Below are positions 1 to 7,487 of a stretch of 8,198 bases of DNA, piece by piece. This DNA comes from Pseudomonadota bacterium (GTDB lineage Bacteria; Pseudomonadota; Gammaproteobacteria; Burkholderiales; Thiobacillaceae). Position 1 is the first letter of the stretch, and each line of letters starts with the position of its first letter. The stretch is taken from NCBI GenBank assembly GCA_021821425.1, contig JAKACL010000128.1, positions 1 through 8,198 of the forward strand, read 5' to 3'. A program made the translations under genes and the position numbers. The notes beneath the pieces were generated by a model that saw nothing but the letters and a program-made list of their open reading frames with translations, had not been told where the DNA came from and did not search any database.

Positions 1-1006
<1,006 letters not shown>

Positions 1007-1009
1007 GGC

Positions 1010-1112
1010 AGACGATCTTTGCATCGTCTCCCGCTTCTCCTCCCTGAGCGGGATGCCTTAATCCCCTTAAGGCATTTTTAGCCCCGATCCCTCCCTTGGT
1101 CGGGGCTTTTTT
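1010..1112 (+). ncRNA. Putative small regulatory RNA with four hairpins and anti-Shine-Dalgarno loops
   Basis: About 103 nt between hemB and engB fold almost without gaps into four stem-loops. Hairpin 1 is AGACGAT (1010-1016) with ATCGTCT (1023-1029). Hairpin 2 is CCCGCT (1030-1035) with AGCGGG (1047-1052), extendable by a wobble pair so that its loop is CTCCTCCCT (1037-1045). Hairpin 3 is a perfect 9-bp stem, ATGCCTTAA (1053-1061) with TTAAGGCAT (1067-1075), loop TCCCC. Hairpin 4 is AGCCCCGA (1080-1087) with TCGGGGCT (1100-1107), loop rich in CCTCCC, followed by six T's. C-rich loops of this kind complement ribosome-binding sites (AGGGAGGAG). They occur in sRNAs of Neisseria, in the CUCCUCCC-motif sRNAs of alphaproteobacteria, and, from memory, in a toxic sRNA family of betaproteobacteria. 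Membership in any named family is not established. No convincing protein is encoded here. Expression is inferred from the promoter and terminator. Confidence 0.75.
1080..1112 (+). terminator. Rho-independent terminator of the small RNA
   Basis: An 8-bp GC-rich stem (1080-1087 with 1100-1107, extendable by two pairs) is followed directly by a T-run at 1107-1112. In the minus direction the hairpin is followed by AAAAATG, not T's, so it is a plus-strand terminator and does not obviously stop engB transcription. It ends about 20 bases before the engB stop codon, which converges on it from the right. Confidence 0.85.
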
Positions 1113-1131
1113 ATTCTGGCGGCGGGAGTGT

Positions 1132-1758
1132 TCAACCGGCGCTCTGGGTATCGGGCTGCCGCGCCTGCGCGAGCCAGCGCTCGATCAGCGCCGCCGCCTC
1201 GTCGGCACCCTGACGCGACAGGCTGGAAAACAGCTGCACGCTGACACCGTCGAGCGCGGCGATCTCCTGCCGGACCTTGTGCAAGGTCAACGCTTTTTCG
1301 CTGTTGGAAAGCTTGTCGGCCTTCGACAGCAAAATGTGCACCGGTTTGCCGGTGGGGGTAAACCAATCCAGCATCTGCCGGTCCAGCGGGGTCAGCGGGT
1401 GGCGTGCATCCATGATCAGCACCAGGCCCCGCAACGCGTCGCGCTCCTGCAGGTAGCGCGACAGCAGGGTTTCCCACTTTGCTTTCACCGCCGGCGGCAC
1501 TTTGGCATACCCGTAGCCCGGCAGATCAACCAGATAAATGTCCGGGGCCAGCGCGAAAAAGTTGATAAGCTGCGTGCGTCCCGGCGTTTTGGACGTGTAG
1601 GCGAGGCGATTGATTCGCGTCAACAGATTGATTGCGCTCGACTTTCCCGCATTGGACCGCCCAGCAAACGCGATTTCCGCCTGGCTGTAGGGCAAATCGC
1701 GCAACTGGGCGACCGATGTATGGAATTGGGCGCGATTGAGCACGGGCTTGGCAGTCAT
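1132..1758 (-). CDS. engB: Ribosome biogenesis GTP-binding protein EngB (YsxC/YihA)
   Basis: A 208-residue TRAFAC-class GTPase needed for late assembly of the large ribosomal subunit; E. coli YihA has about 210 residues. Visible motifs in order are: the P-loop GRSNAGKSS at 33-41, the G2 region TPGRTQ at 58-63, the G3 motif DLPGYGYA at 78-85, an SKAD form of the NKxD base-recognition motif at 145-148, and FSSL at 177-180 as G5. The start is the ATG at 1758, which gives the standard family N-terminus about 27 residues before the G1 strand. The frame stays open upstream into the cytochrome gene, but that part is not EngB-like. The ribosome-binding site is weak. The gene is divergent from cytochrome c4 and upstream of hemB. 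A perfect sRNA gene lies antisense just after its stop codon. Confidence 0.97.
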   Translation of the reverse strand: MTAKPVLNRAQFHTSVAQLRDLPYSQAEIAFAGRSNAGKSSAINLLTRINRLAYTSKTPGRTQLINFFALAPDIYLVDLPGYGYAKVPPAVKAKWETLLSRYLQERDALRGLVLIMDARHPLTPLDRQMLDWFTPTGKPVHILLSKADKLSNSEKALTLHKVRQEIAALDGVSVQLFSSLSRQGADEAAALIERWLAQARQPDTQSAG

Positions 1759-1776
1759 ATTAGTTACCGCTAAACT
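1748..1776 (+). promoter_or_regulatory. Candidate sigma-70 promoter of the cytochrome c4 gene
   Basis: TTGGCA (1748-1753, five of six consensus bases) and TAAACT (1771-1776, four of six) are 17 bases apart. This predicts a start near 1783 and a leader of about 33 bases containing the AGGAG at 1805-1809. The -35 lies within the first codons of the divergent engB. A promoter for engB must lie in the same short region on the other strand, but I see only weak candidates there. Confidence 0.5.
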
Positions 1777-1815
1777 ACCCGTTTTCCCAAGTTTTGCAAG
1801 CTTCAGGAGCTTTTG

Positions 1816-2430
1816 ATGAAACTCGTCGTCTCTCTGGTTGCACTCCTCGCAACCACCTCCGCCTACGCCAACCCCACTGCGGTCAAAGGCGACCCCAAGG
1901 CGGCCGAAAGCATCGTCAACCAGGTGTGTGCGGCCTGCCACGCGGCAGACGGCAACAGCGCCGCGGCGGCCAATCCCAAACTGGCCGGGCTCAATGCTGA
2001 ATATATTTACAAGCAGCTCACCGACTACAAGTCGGGCGCGCGCAAGAACCCCGTGATGACCGGCATCGTCAGCAGCCTGAGCCCGCAGGACATGCAGAAT
2101 CTGGCCGCCTACTTCAGCGCCCAGCAGCCCAAGCCGGCCACCGCCAAGGACCAGGAGCTGGCGCTGATCGGCCAGAAGATCTACCGCGGCGGCGTGCAGG
2201 GCACCGGCGTGCCCGCATGTGCTTCGTGCCACGGCGCGCAGGGCAAGGGCATCCCCGTCCAGTTTCCGCGCCTGGCCGGCCAGCATGCGGATTACGTCTA
2301 TGCGCAGCTGAACGCCTTCCGCGTCGAGACGCGCGCCAATGACGCTGCCAAGATGATGCGCAGCATCGCCGCCAAGATGACCGATGCCGACATGAAGGCC
2401 GTGGCCACCTATATTCAGGGCCTGCGCTAA
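1816..2430 (+). CDS. Diheme cytochrome c4
   Basis: A 204-residue periplasmic electron carrier made of two similar cytochrome c domains. A signal peptide of about 18 residues ends in AYA. The first heme site is CAACH (38-42) with M81 as likely axial ligand (in RKNPVMTGI). The second is CASCH (135-139) with a methionine around 180-181 ([10 protein letters not shown]). Each domain also has the PKLAGL/PRLAGQ segment typical of c4. In this family the protein passes electrons to a terminal oxidase, often of the cbb3 type, or to other acceptors. The start is the ATG at 1816, with AGGAG six bases upstream; a TTG directly before it adds one codon but is less likely. The gene lies directly upstream of resB-ccsB, the system that attaches its hemes, an arrangement also seen in other betaproteobacteria. 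Confidence 0.95.
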   Translation: MKLVVSLVALLATTSAYANPTAVKGDPKAAESIVNQVCAACHAADGNSAAAANPKLAGLNAEYIYKQLTDYKSGARKNPVMTGIVSSLSPQDMQNLAAYFSAQQPKPATAKDQELALIGQKIYRGGVQGTGVPACASCHGAQGKGIPVQFPRLAGQHADYVYAQLNAFRVETRANDAAKMMRSIAAKMTDADMKAVATYIQGLR

Positions 2431-2442
2431 ACGGGTTGCCGC

Positions 2443-2466
2443 ACGCGCGCCCACCCGGGCGCGCGT
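2443..2466 (+). terminator. Very stable GC hairpin after the cytochrome c4 gene, without T-run
   Basis: A perfect 10-bp stem, ACGCGCGCCC (2443-2452) with GGGCGCGCGT (2457-2466), has a four-base ACCC loop and begins 12 bases after the stop codon. No T-run follows, so it is not a canonical intrinsic terminator. It may stabilise the 3' end of the message or help termination; the function is inferred. The region further on (2467-2557) holds only a short GCCGGC inverted pair (2497-2502 and 2515-2520). Confidence 0.45.
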
Positions 2467-2557
2467 CCGCGGCGGGAGCGGGGTTCATTCGGACTAGCCG
2501 GCTTTGCAGTCACGGCCGGCACCTTCGGGTAAACTTGCTGGCCATCCCTGAGTCGAT

Positions 2558-2584
2558 AAGAGGGTGACACGCGTCACCCTTTTT
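2558..2584 (+). terminator. Rho-independent terminator between cytochrome c4 and resB
   Basis: AGGGTGAC (2561-2568) pairs perfectly with GTCACCCT (2573-2580) around an ACGC loop, and T's run from 2580 to 2584. The stem can be lengthened by the A/G residues at 2558-2560. It would end or attenuate transcripts coming from cytochrome c4. It lies only 14 bases before the resB ATG, so it could also act as an attenuator of resB. Confidence 0.7.
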
Positions 2585-2598
2585 CATTGCCGCCCTCC

Positions 2599-4611
2599 AT
2601 GAACACTGCTTCCCACTCCTTTGGCAAATCCCTGTTCGAGCTCCTGAGCTCGATGCGCTTTGCGATCAGCCTGCTGTCCATCCTCGCGATCGCGTCGATC
2701 ATCGGCACCGTGCTGAAGCAGTCCGAACCCTATGCCAACTATCTGATCCAGCTCGGGCCGTTCTGGTTCGAGGTGTTCGAAAAACTCGGGCTGTACGACG
2801 TCTACCATGCGCTCTGGTTTCTGGTCATCCTGACCTTCCTCGTCGTGTCCGTCACCGTCTGCATCTGGCGCAACGCGCCGAATTTCGCGCGCGAAATGAA
2901 AAGCTTCCGCGAGCACGTCAGCGAGCAGTCGCTGAATGCATTCAAGCACAAGCACGAAACCCCCACCGCACACACGCCCGAAGCACTCGCCGCCCGCGCG
3001 CAGCGCTACCTCGAAGGCCAGGGCTACAAGGTGAAAAACCTGCCGCGCGAGGAAGGCGTGCTGCTCGCCGCCAAGGCCGGCAGCTGGAACCGCCTGGGCT
3101 ATTTTCTGGCGCACGCGGCCATCGTGATCATCTGCATCGGCGGCCTCATGGACGGCAACCTGATCTTCAAGGCGCAGCAGGTCCTGGGCTACAAGAAAAT
3201 CGAGACGCGCGACATTCCGCAAAGCCAGGTGCCGGCGATTTCGCGCCTGACCCCGTCCAATCCGTCGTTCCGCGGCAGCGTGCAGATTCCCGAAGGCTCC
3301 AGCGCGGACGTGGCCTTCCTCAACGTGGCCGACGGCTATCTGGTGCAGGAATTGCCGTTCGTGGTGGCGCTGAAGGAATTCCGCATCGAGCACTACAGCA
3401 CCGGGCAGCCGAAAAGCTTCGAGAGCGACGTCGAACTGTTCGACCACGCCGGCAACAAGATCCGCGAAGCGACGATCGAGGTCAATCACCCGCTGATCCA
3501 CGACGGCGTCGCCATCTATCAGGCGAGCTTCGCCGACGGCGGCACCCGCCTGACGCTGCGCGGCTGGAACCTGTTCGCCCCGACCGCCTCGGAATTCACC
3601 CTCGAAGGCACGGTTCACCAGACCAGCACCTTGACCAGCACGGCCGGCGACTACACGCTCGAGTTCAACGATTTCCGTCCATTCAACATCGAAAACATGG
3701 GCGGCGAAATCGAAGCCGCCGGCGACACCATGAGCGTGCTCGGCGGCAGCCCGGTCAGCGACAACCGGCATCTGCGCAACGTCGGCCCGAGCTTCCAGTA
3801 CAAGCTGCGCGACGCGCGCGGACAGGCGCGCGAGTTCACCAACTACATGCTGCCGCTGGAGCTCGAAGGCCGCTGGTTCCTGATGTCGGGCGTGCGCGAA
3901 ACACCCACCGAGGCCTTTCGCTACCTGCGCATGCCGCTCGATGCCGACGGCAGCATCGACAGCTACATGCGCCTGCGCGGCGCGCTGTTGAACAAGGAAC
4001 GGCATCCCGAGATCGCCGCCCGCTTCGCGCGCCAGGCGCTGCCGCAGGAGGCCTGGGGCACCGAAATCGAGGACAAGCTGAAATTCAGCGCGGGCCAGGT
4101 GCTGGCCATGTTTGCCGAAGGCGGATTCCAGTCGCTGGGCCGCTTCATCGAGGAGCGTGTGCCCGAGTCCGAAGGCGAACGGGCCGCCGGCACCTATCTG
4201 CGCATTCTCGAACTCGCCGCCTTCGAAGCGCTGCAGATTGCCAACCGCGAGGCCGGGTTGCCGCCGCGCGCGCCCGACGACGCCACCGGCTGGCTGGTGC
4301 GCGACACGCTCAACAGCGTGAGCGACCTGTTCGTCTACGGCGCGCCGATCTATCTGCAGCTGATGCAGTACGACGAGGTCAAGGCCAGCGGCCTGCAGCT
4401 CACCCGCTCGCCCGGCCAGAACATCGTGTACCTGGGTTCGCTTTTGCTGACGCTCGGCGTATTCTTCATGCTGTACGTGCGCGAACGCCGGGTCTGGTTG
4501 CGCATCAAGCCGGGGCATGCGCTGCTGGCGATGTCGTCGGCCAAACATACCATCGATTTCGAAAAAGAATTCGTCCAGCATTCGCAGGCGCTCGACACGC
4601 TTGCCAGGTAA
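2599..4611 (+). CDS. resB: Cytochrome c biogenesis protein ResB (Ccs1), System II heme lyase subunit
   Basis: ResB and CcsA/CcsB together carry heme across the inner membrane and attach it to CXXCH motifs of apocytochromes in the periplasm. The protein has 670 residues. Hydrophobic segments lie at about 21-39, 71-90 and 166-184 (with H172 in FLAHAAIVIICIGG), followed by a large periplasmic domain of over 400 residues and a last membrane segment at about 608-627 with a charged cytoplasmic tail. The segment VNHPLIHDGVAIYQASFADGG is the characteristic ResB signature. I chose the ATG at 2599 because the N-terminus (ELLSSMRFAISLLSIL) then matches relatives. A TTG at 2587 is possible, and neither start has a visible Shine-Dalgarno sequence. 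ccsB follows after 18 bases, so the two are very likely cotranscribed and act as one complex. Confidence 0.96.
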   Translation: MNTASHSFGKSLFELLSSMRFAISLLSILAIASIIGTVLKQSEPYANYLIQLGPFWFEVFEKLGLYDVYHALWFLVILTFLVVSVTVCIWRNAPNFAREMKSFREHVSEQSLNAFKHKHETPTAHTPEALAARAQRYLEGQGYKVKNLPREEGVLLAAKAGSWNRLGYFLAHAAIVIICIGGLMDGNLIFKAQQVLGYKKIETRDIPQSQVPAISRLTPSNPSFRGSVQIPEGSSADVAFLNVADGYLVQELPFVVALKEFRIEHYSTGQPKSFESDVELFDHAGNKIREATIEVNHPLIHDGVAIYQASFADGGTRLTLRGWNLFAPTASEFTLEGTVHQTSTLTSTAGDYTLEFNDFRPFNIENMGGEIEAAGDTMSVLGGSPVSDNRHLRNVGPSFQYKLRDARGQAREFTNYMLPLELEGRWFLMSGVRETPTEAFRYLRMPLDADGSIDSYMRLRGALLNKERHPEIAARFARQALPQEAWGTEIEDKLKFSAGQVLAMFAEGGFQSLGRFIEERVPESEGERAAGTYLRILELAAFEALQIANREAGLPPRAPDDATGWLVRDTLNSVSDLFVYGAPIYLQLMQYDEVKASGLQLTRSPGQNIVYLGSLLLTLGVFFMLYVRERRVWLRIKPGHALLAMSSAKHTIDFEKEFVQHSQALDTLAR

Positions 4612-4629
4612 TACGGAGGCTCTACAGAT

Positions 4630-5769
4630 ATGGAACTTGCACTCAATCAACCCGCCCCGCTGCTAAAACGACTGACCTGGTTCGACTGGCTGTACGCGCT
4701 GGTCGTCGCCGTCGGCGGCCTGTATGGCCTGTCGCAGTACGGCGACTACATGGACATTTACGAGAAGGGCATCCTGCTGACCACGATTCCGGCGCTGGCG
4801 GTGTTCGGCTGGTTCTGGAAGCCGTTCCGCCCGCTTTTCCTGGTGGTCGTCGCGATCAGCCTGTTTTCACTCAGCCAGTACCAGGGCAACCTGGCGCGCA
4901 TGGAAGAGGCCTTCTTCCTCAAGTACCTGATTTCCAGCCAGGCCGCGATCATGTGGATGTGCGCGCTGGTCGGGCTGGCCACGCTCGCCTACTGGGCCGG
5001 TCTGCTGGCGCGCTCGGATTTCATGCTGAAAACCGGTTCCGGGCTGACCTGGGCGGCGGTTGCATTCGGCTGGATCGGGCTGATGGTGCGCTGGTACGAG
5101 TCCTATCTGGTCGGCGCCGACGTCGGCCACATCCCGGTGTCGAACCTGTACGAAGTCTTCGTGCTGTTCAGCCTCATCACCGCGATGATGTATCTCTATT
5201 ACGAAGCGCGCTACAAGGCTCGGCAGATGGGCGCCTTCGTGCTGCTGATCATCGCGGCCGCGGTCGGATTCATCCTCTGGTATACCTTCGACCGCGGCGC
5301 GCACGAGATCCAGCCGCTGGTGCCGGCGCTGAAATCCTGGTGGATGAAAATCCACGTGCCGGCAAATTTCGTCGGCTATGGCGCATTCTCCATCGCCGCC
5401 ATGCTCGGCGGCGCCTACCTGCTCGCCTCGCGCGGCATCCTCGCCAGCCGCCTGCCGAAGCTCGACGTGCTCGACGACGTGATGTACAAGACCATTGCGA
5501 TCGGCTTCGCCTTCTTCACCATCGCCACCATCCTCGGCGCCATGTGGGCGGCCGAGGCCTGGGGCGGCTACTGGTCGTGGGACCCGAAGGAAACCTGGGC
5601 GCTGATCGTGTGGCTGAACTACGCCGCCTGGCTGCACATCCGCCTGGTCAAGGGCCTGCGCGGTCCGATGCTCGCCTGGTGGGCGGTGGTCGGCCTGTTC
5701 GTCACCACCTTCGCCTTCATCGGCGTCAACATGTTCCTGTCGGGCCTGCATTCCTACGGCGAACTGTAA
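4630..5769 (+). CDS. ccsB: Cytochrome c biogenesis protein CcsB (CcsA/ResC family), System II heme handling subunit
   Basis: A 379-residue polytopic membrane protein and partner of ResB in the heme export and ligation complex. The tryptophan-rich WWD domain is plain at about 306-328 (core GGYWSWDPKETW). It is flanked by periplasmic histidine candidates H242 (KIHVPANF) and H374 (GLHSYG), which hold the heme in this family. There are about eight hydrophobic segments, for example 21-35, 51-63, 68-82, 105-126, 139-154, 174-191, 202-218, 246-266, 286-304 and 346-371 (some may be paired or peripheral). GGAGG at 4615-4619 lies ten bases before the ATG. Naming in this family varies between CcsA, CcsB and ResC. 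The gene sits 18 bases behind resB, and a thioredoxin gene follows 74 bases later. Confidence 0.96.
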   Translation: MELALNQPAPLLKRLTWFDWLYALVVAVGGLYGLSQYGDYMDIYEKGILLTTIPALAVFGWFWKPFRPLFLVVVAISLFSLSQYQGNLARMEEAFFLKYLISSQAAIMWMCALVGLATLAYWAGLLARSDFMLKTGSGLTWAAVAFGWIGLMVRWYESYLVGADVGHIPVSNLYEVFVLFSLITAMMYLYYEARYKARQMGAFVLLIIAAAVGFILWYTFDRGAHEIQPLVPALKSWWMKIHVPANFVGYGAFSIAAMLGGAYLLASRGILASRLPKLDVLDDVMYKTIAIGFAFFTIATILGAMWAAEAWGGYWSWDPKETWALIVWLNYAAWLHIRLVKGLRGPMLAWWAVVGLFVTTFAFIGVNMFLSGLHSYGEL

Positions 5770-5802
5770 GCCGCGGCTCCGCCGATCCTGCTCTCCTGAA
5801 TT

Positions 5803-5822
5803 CGCCGCCCGCAGGGGCGGCG
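5803..5822 (+). other. Intercistronic hairpin between ccsB and the thioredoxin gene
   Basis: CGCCGCCC (5803-5810) pairs perfectly with GGGCGGCG (5815-5822) around a GCAG loop. There is no T-run, so it is unlikely to terminate. It may protect the upstream message from 3' decay or modulate expression of the downstream gene, whose ribosome-binding site starts 14 bases later. Role inferred only. Confidence 0.4.
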
Positions 5823-5843
5823 GATGCTTCCCGGCGAGGATGC

Positions 5844-6371
5844 ATGCTGAAAAAATGGTTGTACCTCATTTCCCTCGCGCTGCTGGCGCTCGCTGCCGGC
5901 GCCTGGCTGGCGCAGTCGCGCTATGCCCCGCAACCGCCCGAGACCCGCGCGGTCACCGGACTGTGGCAACTCGCGTATCCTGATCTGCAGGGTCGCACCC
6001 AGCCGCTGTCGCAATGGCGCGGCCAGCCGCTGGTACTGAATTTCTGGGCCAGCTGGTGCGCGCCGTGCCGCGAGGAAATGCCTGATTTTGACGCCTTGCG
6101 CGCGGCACATCGCCCCCATGGCGTCGAATTTGTCGGCATCGCGATCGACAACGCGGCCAATGTCGCGCAGTTTTTGCGGCAGCGGCCGGTCAGCTATCCG
6201 ATCCTGATCGGCGAGGGTGCCGCCCACAGCCTCGCACGCGCGTTGGGCAATCCGAGCGGGGCCCTCCCCTTCACCCTCGTGCTTGATCGCGACGGCCAGG
6301 TCGTGCTGACCCATCTTGGGCGATTGCCGCGCGCCACGCTCGACGCCGCTTTGCGGAAAATCGGCGCATAG
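5844..6371 (+). CDS. Membrane-anchored TlpA/ResA-like thioredoxin
   Basis: A 175-residue thiol-disulfide oxidoreductase facing the periplasm. An N-terminal hydrophobic segment (about 4-23, after two lysines) acts as signal anchor. The thioredoxin fold follows with the redox motif WCAPC at 71-75 in [18 protein letters not shown], and the cis-proline before a TLV strand at P142 (GALPFTLVL). Given its place behind resB and ccsB, its likely job is to keep the CXXCH cysteines of apocytochromes reduced for heme attachment, the role known for ResA and CcsX. Other periplasmic substrates cannot be excluded. The start is the ATG at 5844, with GAGGA at 5836-5840; an ATG at 5840 is out of frame. The frame is open far upstream, but that stretch is ccsB read in the wrong frame. 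The hairpin before the gene does not look like a terminator. Confidence 0.9.
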   Translation: MLKKWLYLISLALLALAAGAWLAQSRYAPQPPETRAVTGLWQLAYPDLQGRTQPLSQWRGQPLVLNFWASWCAPCREEMPDFDALRAAHRPHGVEFVGIAIDNAANVAQFLRQRPVSYPILIGEGAAHSLARALGNPSGALPFTLVLDRDGQVVLTHLGRLPRATLDAALRKIGA

Positions 6372-6400
6372 TTGTGATTTAGCGTCAATATCTAGACAAT
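6372..6400 (+). promoter_or_regulatory. Candidate sigma-70 promoter for aroQ-accB-accC
   Basis: TTGTGA (6372-6377) and GACAAT (6395-6400) are 17 bases apart, each matching four of six consensus bases. The start would be near 6407, leaving a short leader before the aroQ ATG at 6430. The sequence is clearly more AT-rich than its surroundings, and it begins directly after the stop codon of the thioredoxin gene, which marks the likely start of a new operon. Confidence 0.5.
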
Positions 6401-6429
6401 TAACCCCCATTTACGGCAAACTCGCCGCC

Positions 6430-6960
6430 ATGACGACCAAGCGAACCGGCCGCTCCGCGACCAAATCGGCATCCAGTCTGCGCCCGCACGTGCTGGTACT
6501 GCACGGCCCCAACCTCAATCTATTGGGGAGCCGCGAACCCAAACACTACGGACTCGCCACGCTCGATGACGTCAACCGCGCGCTCTGCGCCCGCGGCGAC
6601 GCGGCCGGCGTGCAGATCGACGTTTTCCAGAACAACCACGAAGGCGCGCTGATCGACCGCATCCACCAGGCGGCACACGACCACGTCGACTTCATTCTCA
6701 TCAATCCGGCGGGTTACACCCACACCAGCGTCGCGCTGCGCGATGCGCTGGCAGGGGTGGCCATCCCGTTTATCGAAGTGCATCTTTCCAATACCCACGC
6801 GCGCGAAGCCTTTCGCCATCATTCATATTTCTCGGATCTCGCCGTTGGCGTGATTTCCGGACTCGGCGCCCAGGGCTACGAGCTGGCACTGGAATATGCG
6901 CTGCGACACCTCCACGACAGGACCCCCCATGGATCTCAGAAAACTGAAAAAGCTCATTGA
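6430..6960 (+). CDS. aroQ: Type II 3-dehydroquinate dehydratase
   Basis: It converts 3-dehydroquinate to 3-dehydroshikimate in the shikimate pathway as a cytoplasmic dodecamer. The family start [13 protein letters not shown] is at 25-37. Catalytic residues line up with the Mycobacterium tuberculosis enzyme as I recall it: R35 and Y40 (lid region), N92 and H98 ([10 protein letters not shown]), E116 and H118 (IEVHLSN), and R125 and R129. From the ATG at 6430 the product has 176 residues, about 30 more than the usual 145-150. The excess is a basic, serine-rich N-terminal extension of about 20 residues and a short C-terminal tail. A GTG at 6490 would give a standard N-terminus but has no ribosome-binding site, and none of the candidate starts has a strong one. 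The last 32 bases overlap accB in another frame. Placement before accBC is common in proteobacteria. Confidence 0.94.
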   Translation: MTTKRTGRSATKSASSLRPHVLVLHGPNLNLLGSREPKHYGLATLDDVNRALCARGDAAGVQIDVFQNNHEGALIDRIHQAAHDHVDFILINPAGYTHTSVALRDALAGVAIPFIEVHLSNTHAREAFRHHSYFSDLAVGVISGLGAQGYELALEYALRHLHDRTPHGSQKTEKAH

Positions 6961-7381
6961 TCTGGTCGAAGCCTCCGGCATCGCCGAGCTGGAAATCACC
7001 GAGGGCGAGGAAAAGGTCCGCATCGCCAAGAGCGTTGCCGGCGCCCCGATGATGATGCAGCACGCGCCGCAGATGATGCATGCGCCCGTCCCGGCGGCGG
7101 CAGCGCCGGCGCTGCCTGCCGTGCCGGCGGAAGACGCCATGCCCGAAGGCCATGTCGTGCGCTCGCCGATGGTCGGCACCTTCTACCGCGCGCCGGCGCC
7201 CGGCTCGAAGAACTTCGCCGAAGTCGGCCAGAGCGTGAATGCCGGCGACACGCTGTGCATCATCGAGGCGATGAAGCTCCTGAATGAAATCGAATCGGAC
7301 CAGGGCGGCGTCATCAAGGCCATCCTGGTTGAAAACGGCCAGCCGGTTGAGTACGGCGAGCCGCTGTTTGTGATTGCCTGA
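6929..7381 (+). CDS. accB: Biotin carboxyl carrier protein of acetyl-CoA carboxylase
   Basis: A 150-residue carrier that shuttles the carboxyl group from biotin carboxylase (AccC) to the carboxyltransferase in fatty acid synthesis. The N-terminus ([20 protein letters not shown]) is the helical segment that binds AccC. A flexible Pro/Ala/Met linker spans about 39-72. The biotinyl domain covers 73-150, with K116 in [12 protein letters not shown] as the biotin attachment site, and [16 protein letters not shown] includes the thumb region. The most common motif is EAMKMMNEIE or EAMKLMNEIE; here the second residue after the lysine is leucine, a mild variation. AGGA at 6919-6922 lies six bases before the ATG at 6929, inside aroQ, so translation is probably coupled. 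accC follows after 106 bases filled by a palindromic repeat. Confidence 0.97.
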   Translation: MDLRKLKKLIDLVEASGIAELEITEGEEKVRIAKSVAGAPMMMQHAPQMMHAPVPAAAAPALPAVPAEDAMPEGHVVRSPMVGTFYRAPAPGSKNFAEVGQSVNAGDTLCIIEAMKLLNEIESDQGGVIKAILVENGQPVEYGEPLFVIA

Positions 7382-7390
7382 GGAACTGTA

Positions 7391-7482
7391 GGGGTTAGGA
7401 GCTAGGATTTAGGGATTAGGGAAGGTCGCGCTTCGCGCGGTATTTTCCCTAGCTCCTAGCCCCTAGTCCCTAGCTCCTAGCC
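7391..7482. repeat. Palindromic array of 7-base units between accB and accC
   Basis: The left arm (7391-7425) consists of five units beginning with GG: GGGGTTA, GGAGCTA, GGATTTA, GGGATTA and GGGAAGG. The right arm (7443-7482) carries the complementary form TAGnnCC: TAGCTCC, TAGCCCC, TAGTCCC, TAGCTCC and TAGCC. The arms can fold on each other with some mismatches and wobble pairs. In the centre is a small perfect hairpin, CGCGC (7427-7431) with GCGCG (7435-7439). Such CTAGG-type palindromes look like dispersed extragenic repeats, but I cannot name a family. There is no coding capacity. Its base composition and regularity differ sharply from the flanking genes, and it ends five bases before the accC start codon. 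Confidence 0.85.
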
Positions 7483-7487
7483 AAAAC

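Noticed and set aside
1759..2454. Extension of the engB frame upstream to give a 440-residue protein
   Set aside because: The added part is antisense to cytochrome c4 and not EngB-like. The ATG at 1758 gives the standard family length of 208 residues.
2584..4650. A minus-strand open frame of 688 codons lying opposite all of resB
   Set aside because: The plus strand encodes an unmistakable ResB with membrane segments and family signature. The antisense frame is rich in Ala, Arg, Gln, His and Val, has no recognisable domain, and is the usual by-product of GC-rich codon choice.
4867..5751. Minus-strand open frame opposite ccsB
   Set aside because: The plus strand has the WWD domain and membrane segments of CcsB; the antisense frame is a codon-bias artefact.
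4953..5843. Extension of the thioredoxin frame upstream to give a fusion protein
   Set aside because: The upstream part is ccsB read in another frame, with low-complexity Arg/Ala-rich translation. A proper start with signal anchor and GAGGA lies at 5844.
7391..7482. CRISPR array or telomere-like repeat
   Set aside because: The units are seven bases long without spacers and are arranged as an inverted palindrome, so it is not a CRISPR array. It lies inside an operon with housekeeping genes on both sides, so a chromosome end is excluded.
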